Assembly (NCBI RefSeq): GCF_016808335.1
Contig: NC_053137.1
Span: 2,583,092 to 2,647,091, forward strand
DNA length: 64,000 bases
From: Panicum virgatum
Taxonomy: Eukaryota > Streptophyta > Magnoliopsida > Poales > Poaceae
Direction: 5' to 3'
Under the pieces are notes generated by a model. It was not told the origin of the DNA, made no database searches, and saw only the letters and a program-made list of their open reading frames with translations. Position 1 is the stretch's first letter; each line of letters starts with the position of its first letter. The translations under genes and the position numbers were made by a program. Shown here in pieces: positions 22,580 to 32,430 of the stretch.

Positions 22580-22706
22580 ATGGCAACCACAGTACGTGAG
22601 ATCCGGCGTGCGCAGCGTTCTGATGGCCCAGCAGCTATGCTCAGTATTGGCACCGCAAATCCAGCCAACTGCGTGTCTCAGGAGGAGTTCCCCGATTACT
22701 ATTTTC
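22580..22706 (+). pseudogene. PKS exon 1 stub fused to Cassandra 5S sequence (copy a)
   Basis: Codons 1-42 ([16 protein letters not shown] to DYYF) are identical to those of PKS1. At 22,706 the sequence jumps from the PKS exon into the middle of a Cassandra-type LTR (AAAGAACTCCGAGG). The rest of exon 1, the intron and exon 2 are gone, so no enzyme can be made, although promoter and start codon are intact. The junction shares one C with both parents. The sequence after the LTR equals that after the complete LTR at 31,795-32,074, so a deletion between a PKS and its downstream Cassandra explains the structure. Confidence 0.85.
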
Positions 22707-22901
22707 AAAGAACTCCGAGGTTAAGCGTGCTTGGCTTGGAGAAATTTGGGGATGGGTGACCGACCGGGAAGTTCTTCCCGGGTGCGCACGAGTGAGGACA
22801 AAGTGTGCAGAAAAGACCGGTGTTGGTCTGTGAGGGCAGTCTATGTCCTAGAAATTAGCCAGATGTAAGCGGGCCTGGCCTCGGGGTGGCGGGACGTTAG
22901 A
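22707..22901 (+). mobile_element. Truncated Cassandra-type LTR with 5S rRNA-like sequence (copy a)
   Basis: This matches 31,880-32,074. It keeps the 5S-like boxes (GGTTAAGCGTGCTTGG and GATGGGTGACCGACC) and lacks the first 85 bp of the LTR. Its end reads GACGTTAGA here and GACGTTACA in the other copies. Confidence 0.7.
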
Positions 22902-23454
22902 GCGCACCTCTGAACGCTTGCTTAATAAAGGATTTGTGATTTTTTCCATCTTCGTTATCATATCTTGTATCGCTGCCGCCGCACGCTGTCTCGAACTCTC
23001 GATCGTCTTGCTCAACATGTTACTTCGCCCAGTCGCCCGTCTCTCAACTACATGTGATTACCGTCTTCAAGCCTGATAACAACACTATTTATTAGTCTTC
23101 CGGGCCAACTCAGCCGTCATGGACTACTGCTCCTGCTAGTTGCGACTCTGGTGTCCCATATCCGGCTAAGCTATAACTTGGTCAAGATGAACACTCAACG
23201 ATGAGTATTTTAGATTATTTTTTTAATGGCAGTGGTGGGTTAATTTTAATTAGGCATAAGGGTATTTTGGGCAAATTTTATCGTAATGGCAGTGGTGTGT
23301 AATTTTATTTCTTTTTTTTATTAACGTGAGAATTTTTATGCCTTGAGAGTGAATGTGGAGGCTCTTTTTGTTGGCCAAATAATAAGATAATGGATGTGAT
23401 ACAAGCCCAGCGCCTTTTTTATGCGATACAAGTTCCACGCCTTAATAACGAATA
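22902..23454. other. Non-coding spacer after the Cassandra fragment
   Basis: 22,902-23,257 is the same as 32,075-32,430. It contains ATGGCAGTGGTG repeated at 23,225 and 23,286. From about 23,358 it matches the start of units 3 and 4 (TTGTTGGCCAAATAATAAG at 43,881). No gene was seen. Confidence 0.4.
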
Positions 23455-23905
23455 TAAAATAGTTCGATCATCATTTACACCTGCTCGTTGCATGAGATAG
23501 TCTTTGACCAATTTAGTTGACTAATGACTAGCAGTATATATAGCCAAACATTTGACCAAGGCTTGGGACGATCGGTGATTGGCCTCATTGCATAATTGTT
23601 GCATGCATACGCACGTGCAGGGGGAAATTAAAAGCCAAGAAAAAAAAAGTTGGTCTGACGCATGCACATGTACTCCTCCAAACAAGCTAGCAACACTTTG
23701 ACCTGCTCCTATATATACGTGATAAAGATTGGCACCAAACCAAAGACAAGACTTGGATTAGTACATGAACTAGCTAGTTATTGTAATTTTGATTCTACTA
23801 CTATAGGCGCTATACGTACCCTCAGGCTGCTGCGCCAAAAAATATTATTAGAGGAAGGCTACTACAATACAATAATGCAAAAGCCGGCTCCTACACGTGA
23901 TAAAG
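23455..23905. repeat. Module D (W-box-rich repeat) of unit 1
   Basis: Starting TAGTTCGATCATCATTTACACC, this is homologous to modules P and C. W-box cores lie at 23,504, 23,517, 23,552 and 23,698. The tail GACAAGACTTGGATTAGTACATGAACTAG also resembles the region 3' of PKS1 (29,520-29,560). Confidence 0.55.
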
Positions 23906-23913
23906 ATTGGCAC

Positions 23914-24286
23914 CAGGGGCGGGCGCACATGGTATTCAAGGGTATTCAAGGAATATCAATAATTTTGTTTAAAAAAATCAAATATATATAGTCCATCATA
24001 TACATGTATATATATTGAAAAAATTGGAAAAATATCACCCAGCCCACATTATTTCTCGAAATGGGACAAACAGCCCCAAAAACAGCCCACTCGGGCCTTT
24101 TCTCTCTCACTATTTGTGCTTTCGAATTTTATCCACTATTTACTTCGGATATTTCTATTATCTATATGGTGAACAATGTCAAATTATGAACAATATATGT
24201 ACAATCGGTACTCAATTATGCGCTACTAATAATATGTACTTTGAGCTGTCAATTTTTTCTTATACTACTTCCTGGGCCTGCACTTG
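23914..24286. mobile_element. Non-autonomous hAT-like element, 373 bp (unit 1)
   Basis: The ends are CAGGGGCGGGC and, in reverse, CAAGTGCAGGC. The 8-bp target duplication ATTGGCAC is perfect (23,906-23,913 and 24,287-24,294). The same insertion at the same site is found in units 2, 3 and 4, so it predates the amplification. It has no coding capacity. Confidence 0.88.
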
Positions 24287-24294
24287 ATTGGCAC

Positions 24295-24961
24295 CAAACG
24301 GAACCAATATATAATTTGAATCGAGGCGTGGACCAAGGGCTCGCTCCAGTGCCTCTGGCGGTCAACATAGCTCGTCCAGGTCGTGCCACCCGACGACCTG
24401 AGGGCTGTCGATGTCAAAGACGACGACACGTCCACACCCGTGCAGAGAGGTCGGCGAAGGTCTACAGCTGAGCATGCATGGTGGTTGGTGGCTTACACGA
24501 AATTTCAATGCTGAACATTTCAATGCATCAGCCCTGCAAGATACCAACGTTAGCAAATTAACTCAGCTTGATGGATTTTTGAACTGCCCAGGTTCTACCA
24601 TACTAATTTGGGATAAGTAGTGATTAATCTATCTCTGTGCTGGAGATGACCATCTTCTACTAGGGGCCTAGGGCAATCGGAACAGTAGAGTGCCTAGCTG
24701 TATATGGTCTATACTTAAAGGAGAGTAAATAAATAAAAAAGAAAAAAGGACACAAAGAAAATTAGCTAATGAAATTTTCAAAGGTTCACAAGGTTGTGTT
24801 TTGTCTGAATGTATAAAACTACATACGTTTCTCGTGCTAAGGGGTAACATGTGTTAAAATGTGTCCAATAGTACATCTATATTAGTTAATGATGAGAGAT
24901 TATACAACACAACACGATCCACATCACATTTTGGTGAAGACGACAGCCCCTATAGCTATTA
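24295..24961. other. 3' flank of CXE1
   Basis: No gene was seen. The sequence is conserved in the other units and contains GATGTCAAAGACGACGAC and a TTGAACTGCCCAGGTTC segment. Small open frames here are not supported. Confidence 0.4.
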
Positions 24962-26218
24962 TTACCACATGTTCTTGATAAGATGACGAGTTCCGGCGAA
25001 GGCGGCTGCTGCTGCTGGCCCCTTGTAGGCCTGCTTGTTAGTAGGCCACACGGCGCCCGAAAAGAGCCCGTAGTTTTTCTTGGGTCCTCCAATTTTTGAC
25101 GTTGCATACGCCATGCTGCAGGTCGTCGTCGTCGAGTCACTGCAACGACGTTTCATGTTCATCCCATAGTCAAATACGTCCATAAACGGCCGGCGAGGGA
25201 CACCTAGTATCATAGGCTTTGGAGGCTGGTTGATGAAGCGCACGATGTTCTCCATGAGCCTCCTGCTGGTGGCGCGCAGTGGGCTGTAGAGGTGGAAGCC
25301 GTGGTCCTCGCCCTCCGACTCCACCAGCGTTGCCTCGCCGCCGGTGGCAGTGCGCGCGTTGTAGTCGCTGAAGCGGTCGAGGAGGCGGCACCCGCGTTCC
25401 CGCAGGGTGTCCTTCTCGGCCACGGCCACGAGGACCCGCCGGCACGTCAGCGACGCGATCTCCTCCTCAGGAGGGTTGAGCCGAGGGTCATCGTTGCTGG
25501 CCTGGCCCGCGGTCACGAACGGCCAGAGCCAGTCCACCCCGTACACTGGAAACACCGCTGCGCCATCCCAGACCTCCTCGGAAGGCAGCCGCTCGGCTCC
25601 CCAGAAGTAGGGGTGCACGATGGCCATCCCCTCGATGTCGACGCCCAATTCCAATCCGTCGTCTTGGCTGGCCCGTACCGCTGTGTGGTAGGCGATGTTC
25701 CCGCCTGCACTGTCGCCGGCAAGGAACATGCGCGCGGGATCTGCATAGTCGGCGAGCCAGGGGTCAGCGAAGGATGCCACCCACTTGAGCGCAGACCATG
25801 CGTCGTCGTAGGCCGTAGGTATGGGGTGCTCCGGCGCGAGGCGGTACTCCACCGAGACTACGAGCGCCCCGGCGCTCGCAGCAAGGGAGGTGGCGTAGCC
25901 GTGGTAGGTCCGGCAGAAGGCGCTCTCCGTGCAGAAGGAGCCGCCGTGGATGTACACCACGAGGGGGAGTCTCTTGCTGCCGGCAGCCTTGGCGGCCCGG
26001 GAGGGGAGGAACAGCCGTGCCGACACACCGGTGCTGTGGTCGATGACCACATCTCTCGTTGCCACCCCGCGGTTGGCTCTCGGGTTCTCCGACGCAGGCA
26101 AGGGAGGACTCCTCAGCAACCGCTCGATTCGGCCATCCTTGTACCGTTTTAGGAATGGGGAGAAGTCAAAGTCGACTTCAGCGACAGCATCCTCCACAAA
26201 GTTCTTGCTTGCATGCAT
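24962..26218 (-). CDS. Carboxylesterase CXE1 (HSL-like alpha/beta hydrolase)
   Basis: The 418-residue product belongs to the plant carboxylesterase family that includes 2-hydroxyisoflavanone dehydratase, tuliposide-converting enzymes and GID1-like proteins. It should hydrolyse or eliminate on a small ester-like or hydroxylated metabolite in the cytosol. Visible features are the oxyanion-hole HGG at 91-93, EYRLAPEHPIP at 124-134, nucleophile Ser170 in GDSAGGN, Asp270 in VAEKD and His306 in EDHGFHLY. All are in place, with no intron. The ATG at 26,218 was chosen because an upstream in-frame ATG (26,365) lies before the TATA box (26,330-26,337). An unusual tail of about 85 residues (332-418) follows the usual end near FINQ. 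It diverges from PKS1 across 1.76 kb. It carries Lys82, Thr135 and Met164 where the other copies have Arg, Ala and Thr. Confidence 0.88.
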   Translation of the reverse strand: MHASKNFVEDAVAEVDFDFSPFLKRYKDGRIERLLRSPPLPASENPRANRGVATRDVVIDHSTGVSARLFLPSRAAKAAGSKRLPLVVYIHGGSFCTESAFCRTYHGYATSLAASAGALVVSVEYRLAPEHPIPTAYDDAWSALKWVASFADPWLADYADPARMFLAGDSAGGNIAYHTAVRASQDDGLELGVDIEGMAIVHPYFWGAERLPSEEVWDGAAVFPVYGVDWLWPFVTAGQASNDDPRLNPPEEEIASLTCRRVLVAVAEKDTLRERGCRLLDRFSDYNARTATGGEATLVESEGEDHGFHLYSPLRATSRRLMENIVRFINQPPKPMILGVPRRPFMDVFDYGMNMKRRCSDSTTTTCSMAYATSKIGGPKKNYGLFSGAVWPTNKQAYKGPAAAAAFAGTRHLIKNMW

Positions 26219-26620
26219 AGTGCGTGGTGATGTTTTGATTCTCAGTATCTGTATGTGTTTGCACCTCTTTGTTGTGCTGTACGTGTTGTAGGCTAGCTTG
26301 TGGGGTTGCTGCTTGTGGCCGTGTTGGGCATTTATAGAAGAAGTTCGATCATCATTTACATCCAATTTAGTTGACTGATTAGTATATATATTGAATAATT
26401 AGCCAAAAATTATTGGATGAAGACTAGCTAGGGAAGACTGGACGATCGATGCTTGGTCTCATTGAATAATTATTTGTTGCATGTGTAGTACGTGCGTGGA
26501 GGGGACAAAGTTGGCCAGATGCATGCACCTCTCCGTGCAAGGTGTGTAACAATACTTTGACCAAGCTCCTATTAGTACACCAACGGAAGACACCAGGAAA
26601 CACCCCGTAGGTACAGTGCA
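26219..26620 (-). promoter_or_regulatory. CXE1 promoter with module C
   Basis: On the minus strand CTATAAAT (26,330-26,337) lies 112 bp before the ATG. Module C follows at 26,341-26,580 and is homologous to module P of the PKS promoters, but inverted relative to the gene. W-box cores lie at 26,371 (TTGACT) and 26,557 (TTGACC), and an ACGTG core is at about 26,490. Confidence 0.55.
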
Positions 26621-27024
26621 TCCTCATGATGCATGTGCGTGACTATGAATGAAACAAATCACCAACCGATCGACCATGTGTTGAGCCGTTGTCAATCAAA
26701 AGCAACTTGCACAACTTGCCAAATTAGTTGAACGCATGACGTACTGACCGTGCCAAATTCGTTGGCATTTTTACTTGAGACCTTAGCCGCCACCCAACTC
26801 GATCGGTACCATTGATACTTGTGCAGATCCAACAAATACGGTTCAAGTGGGCAGACACAACTGGGTTTAATTTGCAGTACTTCAATTACTTACCAAAGTC
26901 TAACAGACAAAGTTTGTAAGTGAACATTATATTACACACAGACACAGCCCGCGAATACGCTTCACTGCATGTGCATGTTACAGAGCAATTAATAATGGCA
27001 CTGCATATCTAATAGCTGCACTAG

Positions 27025-27355
27025 GCCGTGTTTAGATCCAAAAAATTTACCCTAAAACCCGTCACATCGAATATTTGGACAAATGCATGGAGTATTAAAT
27101 AAAATCTGATTACGAAACTTTTTACACAAATGAGTTATAAATCGCGAGACGAATCTAATGAGTCTACTTAATTCATGATTTGCAACAGTCATGCTACAAT
27201 AACTATTCACTAATTATAGATTAATTAGGCTCATTAAATTCATCTCGTGATTTACAACCCATCCGTACAAAAAGTTTTATAAATAGATTTTATTTAGTAC
27301 TCCAAATAGCAAGATTCTCTTTCAAAAAATTTACGCCAAACAAACTAAACACAGC
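27025..27355. mobile_element. Tourist-like MITE, 331 bp
   Basis: The terminal inverted repeat is GCCGTGTTTAG/CTAAACACAGC, with an AT-rich interior typical of common grass miniature elements. A copy at 38,893-39,223 is in unit 2, and none is in unit 3. Superfamily assignment is tentative. Confidence 0.65.
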
Positions 27356-27975
27356 ATGATAGCGGTAGGGTTGTGTCTGTGTATTCATGGGGAAAGTGTG
27401 CCTGCGTGTTTGTTAATTCCTGTGTCTGTACTTTGTTTAGTAAAAAGTCTATGATGAATATATACGGAAAATATGAGAAATATCTATGATAAATTATTTC
27501 TACGTTTAAACTCATGTGAGATAGACTCGCAGTTTGTTTAAAGAACAACAAATATGTATCAAGTTACCATCCTACAAACCTACGAAAAATTAGATGGTAT
27601 GATATATGACCTTTAATTTTGACAATATTTGCCTCCTCAAAGTGAATCTAGTAATGAATTAATCTAAGGGGATGTTTCCAAAGTTTTGCAACGCCAAAAG
27701 GAAAATAAATTCACTTCTTGACAACCTCTTTTATTTTGTTAACGAATTTCGCTATGCTTTTATTGAAATCAATAGTTCACACTGCATCATATTGTGGGGA
27801 CAAGATTTTTGGAATAAAATCGCATCAATCATCATCGTTAAGGTACACCAACGAAGCATGTGTCTCCTGACACTATATATAGTCCACCACCCATCTCCAC
27901 CTATGCTCACAATCAGTCCTCCCTCAATACCTACCGTTGCCTTCTACAACTACAATACTCCCATAGTTAGAGACG
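27356..27975 (+). promoter_or_regulatory. PKS1 upstream region and core promoter
   Basis: A TATATATA box at 27,874-27,881 lies 95 bp before the ATG. From about 27,820 onward it matches the PKS3 promoter, but the W-box/G-box module P found upstream of PKS3 is missing and replaced by AT-rich DNA and the MITE. Confidence 0.5.
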
Positions 27976-29325
27976 ATGGCAACCACAGTACGTGAGATCC
28001 GGCGTGCGCAGCGTTCTGATGGCCCAGCAGCTATGCTCAGTATTGGCACCGCAAATCCAGCCAACTGCGTGTCTCAGGAGGAGTTCCCCGATTACTATTT
28101 TCGTGTCACAAACAAGGAGCACCTCACGGACCTCAAAGATACATTCAAGAAACTATGTAAGTTTGTCAATACGTACTAGCTACTTGTTATTACTCTGTTA
28201 TTTTCTTCCAAATCGCAGGTCTTTTTCTTTGCAAAGTTTGATTGTTTAGAACTCTGGAAAATTTGCAAATTTGATCGAGTGATACATTAACGGCGATCAT
28301 TCTTCAACTAATTGAACTATTATTAATTAGGTCGGATCGCGGGGCTGGAGAAACGCTTCTTTCACCACACGGAGCAAGTGCTCAACTCCCACCCGGGCTT
28401 GCTTCAGGGGACGTCCTCGGCTCTGGACTCGCGGCTCCACGTCGTCGCCAAGGCTGCTCCAGAGCTCGCCGCGTCGGCCGCCGCCAAGGCCATCGCGAGA
28501 TGGGGCCGCCCGGCCACCGACATCACCCACCTCATCGTAAGCACCAACTCCGAAGCCCGCTCACCGGGTGCGGACCTCGGGCTGGCCACGCTCCTCGGCC
28601 TCCGCCCCGACGTCTGCCGGACCGTGCTCCAGCTCAACGGCTGCTCAGCCGGCTGCGCCGCCCTTCGCCTGGCCAAGGACCATGCCGAGAACAACCGCGG
28701 CGCGCGCGTGCTCGTGGTCTGCGTCGAGCTCACCATCACCACCTTTCGGGCCCCACACGAAGGCGATAACTTCGGCACCCTCATTCCGCAGGCGTTGTTC
28801 GGCGACGGCGCGGGCGCTGTCATCGTCGGCGCCGACGCCGTGCAACCCGCCGAGCGCCCGCTCTTCGAGATTGTGTCCGCCTCGCAGGCCGTGATACCTG
28901 GGTCGGAGAAGCAGCTCAACGTGCGGCTCGGGGAAGTCGGGATCGACATCGACATCTCCTTCAACCTGCCGAAGTTTGTCGCGCAGAATCTCGAGCGCTG
29001 CCTGCTTGATGCGTCTGGGGCGCTCGCCCTTAATGGCGTTGAGTGTAAGTGGAACGACCTCTTCTGGGCACTCCATCCGGGCAGCCGCGGGATTCTGGAC
29101 CGCGTTGAGTCGGCTCTCGGGCTGGAGGCCAAGAAGCTAGCGGCAAGCCGAACTGTGGTGAAAGACTACGGGAACATGCTATCCGCAACGGTGATATTCG
29201 TGCTCGAAGAGCTGCGCCGGCGAATGGATGAGGAAGGTAATGAGGCTGCAGAGTGGGGGATGATGGTGGGCTTTGGACCGGGATTCACTGTTGAGACCAT
29301 GGTGCTACACGCTACAAAGTACTAG
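27976..29325 (+). CDS. Type III polyketide synthase PKS1 (chalcone-synthase superfamily)
   Basis: Exons 27,976-28,156 and 28,331-29,325 (intron 174 bp, splitting a Cys codon in phase 1 at the place conserved in chalcone synthases) give 391 residues, the normal length. It condenses a CoA-linked starter with malonyl-CoA in the cytosol. Catalytic Cys165 (QLNGCSAGC), His309 (WALHPGS), Asn342 (YGNM) and gatekeeper Phe217 (ALFGDG) are present, as is the GFGPG loop at 374-378. The N-terminus ([33 protein letters not shown]) and the STNS motif with Asn133 resemble rice curcuminoid synthase rather than true chalcone synthase, but Thr198 and Leu344 differ from both in combination. Product unknown. It is divergent from CXE1. 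It differs from PKS2 only at 319 (Val), 327 (Ala) and 364 (Asn). Confidence 0.9.
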
Positions 29326-29611
29326 CTGTTGAAGTTAGAAACTGTACAATTAATTTGCATGTTTTGATTCAGAAATAAATAAAGTGAACATTTTATTCGT
29401 GAGTGACTGATTGGAAGTTTGGAACTACTCACTTAGCCGGCCGCATGCACTTCTTTATTAGACTCAAAATAAGGTAATTAACAACACTTTGACATGCTCC
29501 TATACTTGAGAAAGTTTGGCATAAACAAGACTAGACTTGAATTAGTGCAGGAATTAGTTGTTGATCATCTTTTGTATTGTAATGTGACCATGATTTGACA
29601 CGGATGGCGAG

Positions 29612-31030
29612 TGTAACGACCCAAATGTATGTATCATGTTAAGCCTTGCATAATGGGCATTCTTGTTTGCATTCATAAAATTTTTTTGCTTGACTTGAAT
29701 GCATATGAATTTAATTTTGAATTGTTGATGCATTTGGAACTCATGCTTTGAGAAACAACTTGCATTTTCATTATATGACTTATGTTGGGAGCTCTTTTGA
29801 TAAAATACTACTTTGAAAACCTTGAATTTAGGTGATTTTTCCCGGATTTTAGAAAACCATCTTAAAGCCAAACAAAAACTTAGCTGAAAACCTAAAAATA
29901 GCATTCCGGGAAGAATTTTCATTTCAAACCTACACAAGCTTTTCTAACAATTCCAAGAAAATAGGGTGGACTTCTAGTATAAACACAAAAATTGGTGTGA
30001 TTTTTGGAGGCTTGAAAGATCAGTTTTGAAGATTGGAGCAAAGAGAAGACTTTGTGTACGCAACACCCATGTTACGTCATTTTGTTCTCCGGACTGTCCG
30101 CGAGAAGCTCTTGTGCGCGTGTTGCCTCTGTACAAAAGTTGTGCCATGTATCACCACCACGCGTCCATGCCCCGTCTGACCTCCACCCCAACCAGTGCCT
30201 CTCCTCCCCTTCCTGCTGCTCTACCTCACAGTGAACACTCATGTTCCTTCCCTTTGCTCTTCCTCAACCAAGCCATGGAGGAGAAACCCATCCAAACCTA
30301 CCAAATCCACCACATCCTCATCGGAGTTTGACGGAAGACCAATCAAGGACGATGCTGACGAGCTTCAGCACCATCTCGACCATCTCTTCCTTGCCGAAGA
30401 CCTAGGAGAAGGCCATCCCCAAGCTTCTCCTTTATCTTCCCCAAGCTTTGAAGTATGAACTCGACTCGATCTACACTCACACCGCTCTACTCCAACAAGT
30501 GGCCCTTCGCTTGTGCTCTACTCATCGCTGTGAGCTCCTCTCACTGTTCCCTTTCACTCTTGTGCCCTCATCCAAGATCCCTAGCTCATTCATGGCATCT
30601 CTCCATTGATGACCTAGATCTTTGTAGACTCCATGCATGTCAAATCTACTAGCCAAAACAAGTTCTTGATGTCCTTAGGAATCCAGAGAAACAAACCGCA
30701 CTCGAAACCGTTACTACAGCCTCCACCAGTGACCTCACTGGTGACCCTCGGTCAACGAGCGGATGGTCCGCAACCTACAGTCGGACAGTACGCGAGTCGT
30801 GGCCTCCAACACTGAGCCTCTGCCCCAAAACACGTCCCCAGAATTTGTATGGCAGACAATCTGCTATCCACACTCGTACGATCCGCAATTCAATTCAAAA
30901 TTCCACACAGAACCGAGTCGTTTTTGGAACACATCCCGAGCTTGTACGGCGGACGGTCCGCCCCTCTGGACTAGACGGTCCGCGGGTACTGTTTAGGTAC
31001 AGATTGGCTGGTCTGTTCATATAACAGAAC
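29612..31030. repeat. LTR-like repeat downstream of PKS1
   Basis: It starts TGTAACGACCC, like many plant LTRs, and ends in a segment with GGCGGACGGTCCGC. The right border is not clear and no target duplication was found. It recurs after PKS2 (41,478) and in shortened form after PKS3 (49,505). Short open frames within it are not convincing genes. Confidence 0.35.
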
Positions 31031-31794
31031 AGGTCGTATGCTTTCTATCGCTAATCCAGCATCACAACTTTTCCTACGCTTTGGTTGAATAATGCAGTTC
31101 ACCGTACATCATCTTTTGGGGAGATGTTTTTCAGAATAAGTCCCATCACAATGATAGTATTTACGTCACAAGTTTCACACCTTTTTTTAACTAGTGAGAT
31201 GGCCCACGCATTTGCGCGGCTAGTATCGAGAATCTAAATGTTTATATATATTGGTATCATTATTATTATTATTATAAAATTTATACTTTTCCTTTATGTT
31301 GTTGTTTTAGTATCGCACTCTATGTCTAGTTCTTAAAAGTAATTTAAATGTAGATATATTGTCATAAGTTTTTTTTGTTAGGGCTCTATTACTATCTCCA
31401 TTGGCCGATCTCTCATTTCTTTTAACTTGTTCCTATTCTAACTAAATAACTTTTGCTGGATTTATTTTTTAATCAATAATATAAGTTGATAATTTATACA
31501 TAACTTGAGGTATCTTTGCAAAGAAGGTAGCTAAAGGTATTTTTTATTAATGTTTTCATAACAGCAATGATTAGTTATTTTCGTTAGGCATAGCAATATT
31601 TATAGCTAATATTATCATAATTATAGTGGTCAATATTTTTTATTTATTTTCTGTTAGCATGATTATTTATATGTCTTGAGACCGAATATACATAATGAAG
31701 CAAGTGTGTTAGCAATAGAGATTGGGAAAATAGAAAATGACTTTTTATCTCACTTGATTCTCTTTTGCAGAACTTCTCCACCGTGTATTACGCA
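31031..31794. other. Spacer between the LTR-like repeat and Cassandra
   Basis: 31,040-31,180 is homologous to the region upstream of PKS module P (compare 22,020-22,120). From about 31,183 (AACTAGTGAGATGGCCC) an AT-rich insertion starts that is absent from the corresponding place in unit 4 (50,495). It includes (ATT)n. No gene was seen. Confidence 0.4.
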
Positions 31795-32074
31795 TGTGAC
31801 ATCCCGACCCATGCCATAATAAGATTAATAGGATACTCATACCAACAAGTTGCAACTTCTTTTCTGGAAGCTGATCTCCAAAGAACTCCGAGGTTAAGCG
31901 TGCTTGGCTTGGAGAAATTTGGGAATGGGTGACCGACCGGGAAGTTCTTCCCGGGTGCGCACGAGTGAGGACAAAGTGTGCAGAAAAGACCGGTGTTGGT
32001 CTGTGAGGGCAGTCTATGTCCTAGAAATTAGCCAGATGTGAGCGGGCCTGGCCTCGGGGTGGCGGGACGTTACA
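31795..32074 (+). mobile_element. Cassandra-type solo LTR, 280 bp, with 5S rRNA-like sequence
   Basis: It runs from TGTGACATCCCGACCC to GGCGGGACGTTACA. In its middle (about 31,880-31,965) it carries 5S rRNA-like promoter boxes (GGTTAAGCGTGCTTGG, GGGTGACCGACCGGGAAGT). Carrying 5S sequence in the LTR is the mark of Cassandra TRIM elements. The flanks ACGCA and GCGCA could be a target duplication with one mismatch. No second LTR or primer site follows, so it is read as a solo LTR. Confidence 0.72.
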
Positions 32075-32430
32075 GCGCACCTCTGAACGCTTGCTTAATA
32101 AAGGATTTGTGATTTTTTCCATCTTCGTTATCATATCTTGTATCGCTGCCGCCGCACGCTGTCTCGAACTCTCGATCGTCTTGCTCAACATGTTACTTCG
32201 CCCAGTCGCCCGTCTCTCAACTACATGTGATTACCGTCTTCAAGCCTGATAACAACACTATTTATTAGTCTTCCGGGCCAACTCAGCCGTCATGGACTAC
32301 TGCTCCTGCTAGTTGCGACTCTGGTGTCCCATATCCGGCTAAGCTATAACTTGGTCAAGATGAACACTCAACGATGAGTATTTTAGATTATTTTTTTAAT
32401 GGCAGTGGTGGGTTAATTTTAATTAGGCAT
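32075..32430. other. Spacer ending at the 11-kb duplication join
   Basis: It equals 22,902-23,257 and then stops at the join 32,430/32,431. No gene was seen. Confidence 0.6.

Larger units (their letters stand above)
21431..32430. repeat. Tandem unit 1 (11,000 bp): PKS stub, CXE1, PKS1
   Basis: Sequence from 21,431 onward recurs from 32,431 onward with a constant offset of 11,000 bases up to about 37,790, where unit 2 has an 861-bp hAT insertion. The join at 32,430/32,431 links AATTAGGCAT, which continues as AAGGGTATT at 23,258, to CTTGTATTAT, with three bases of shared CAT. By eye only two substitutions separate the copies between 21,431 and about 25,545 (at 22,776 and 22,897). Confidence 0.85.

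Noticed and set aside
22707..22800. 5S rRNA gene
   Set aside because: Only the internal control-region part is similar, and it is embedded in a Cassandra-type LTR with altered sequence between the boxes. It is not a 5S gene.
25292..26152. 286-codon plus-strand frame opposite CXE1, repeated opposite CXE2 to CXE4
   Set aside because: It is the antisense shadow of the carboxylesterase gene, and its conservation follows from the real gene on the other strand.
26219..26365. N-terminal extension of CXE1 starting at the ATG at 26,365 (and equivalents in CXE3 and CXE4)
   Set aside because: That ATG lies upstream of the conserved TATA box, and the frame is closed in CXE2.
28404..29132. 242-codon minus-strand frame opposite PKS1, repeated opposite PKS2 and PKS3
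   Set aside because: Antisense shadow of PKS exon 2 with no domain of its own.
30026..30652. Small genes downstream of PKS1 and PKS2 (about 65-100 codons)
   Set aside because: The frames are not preserved in the shortened third copy, and they lie in an LTR-like repeat.
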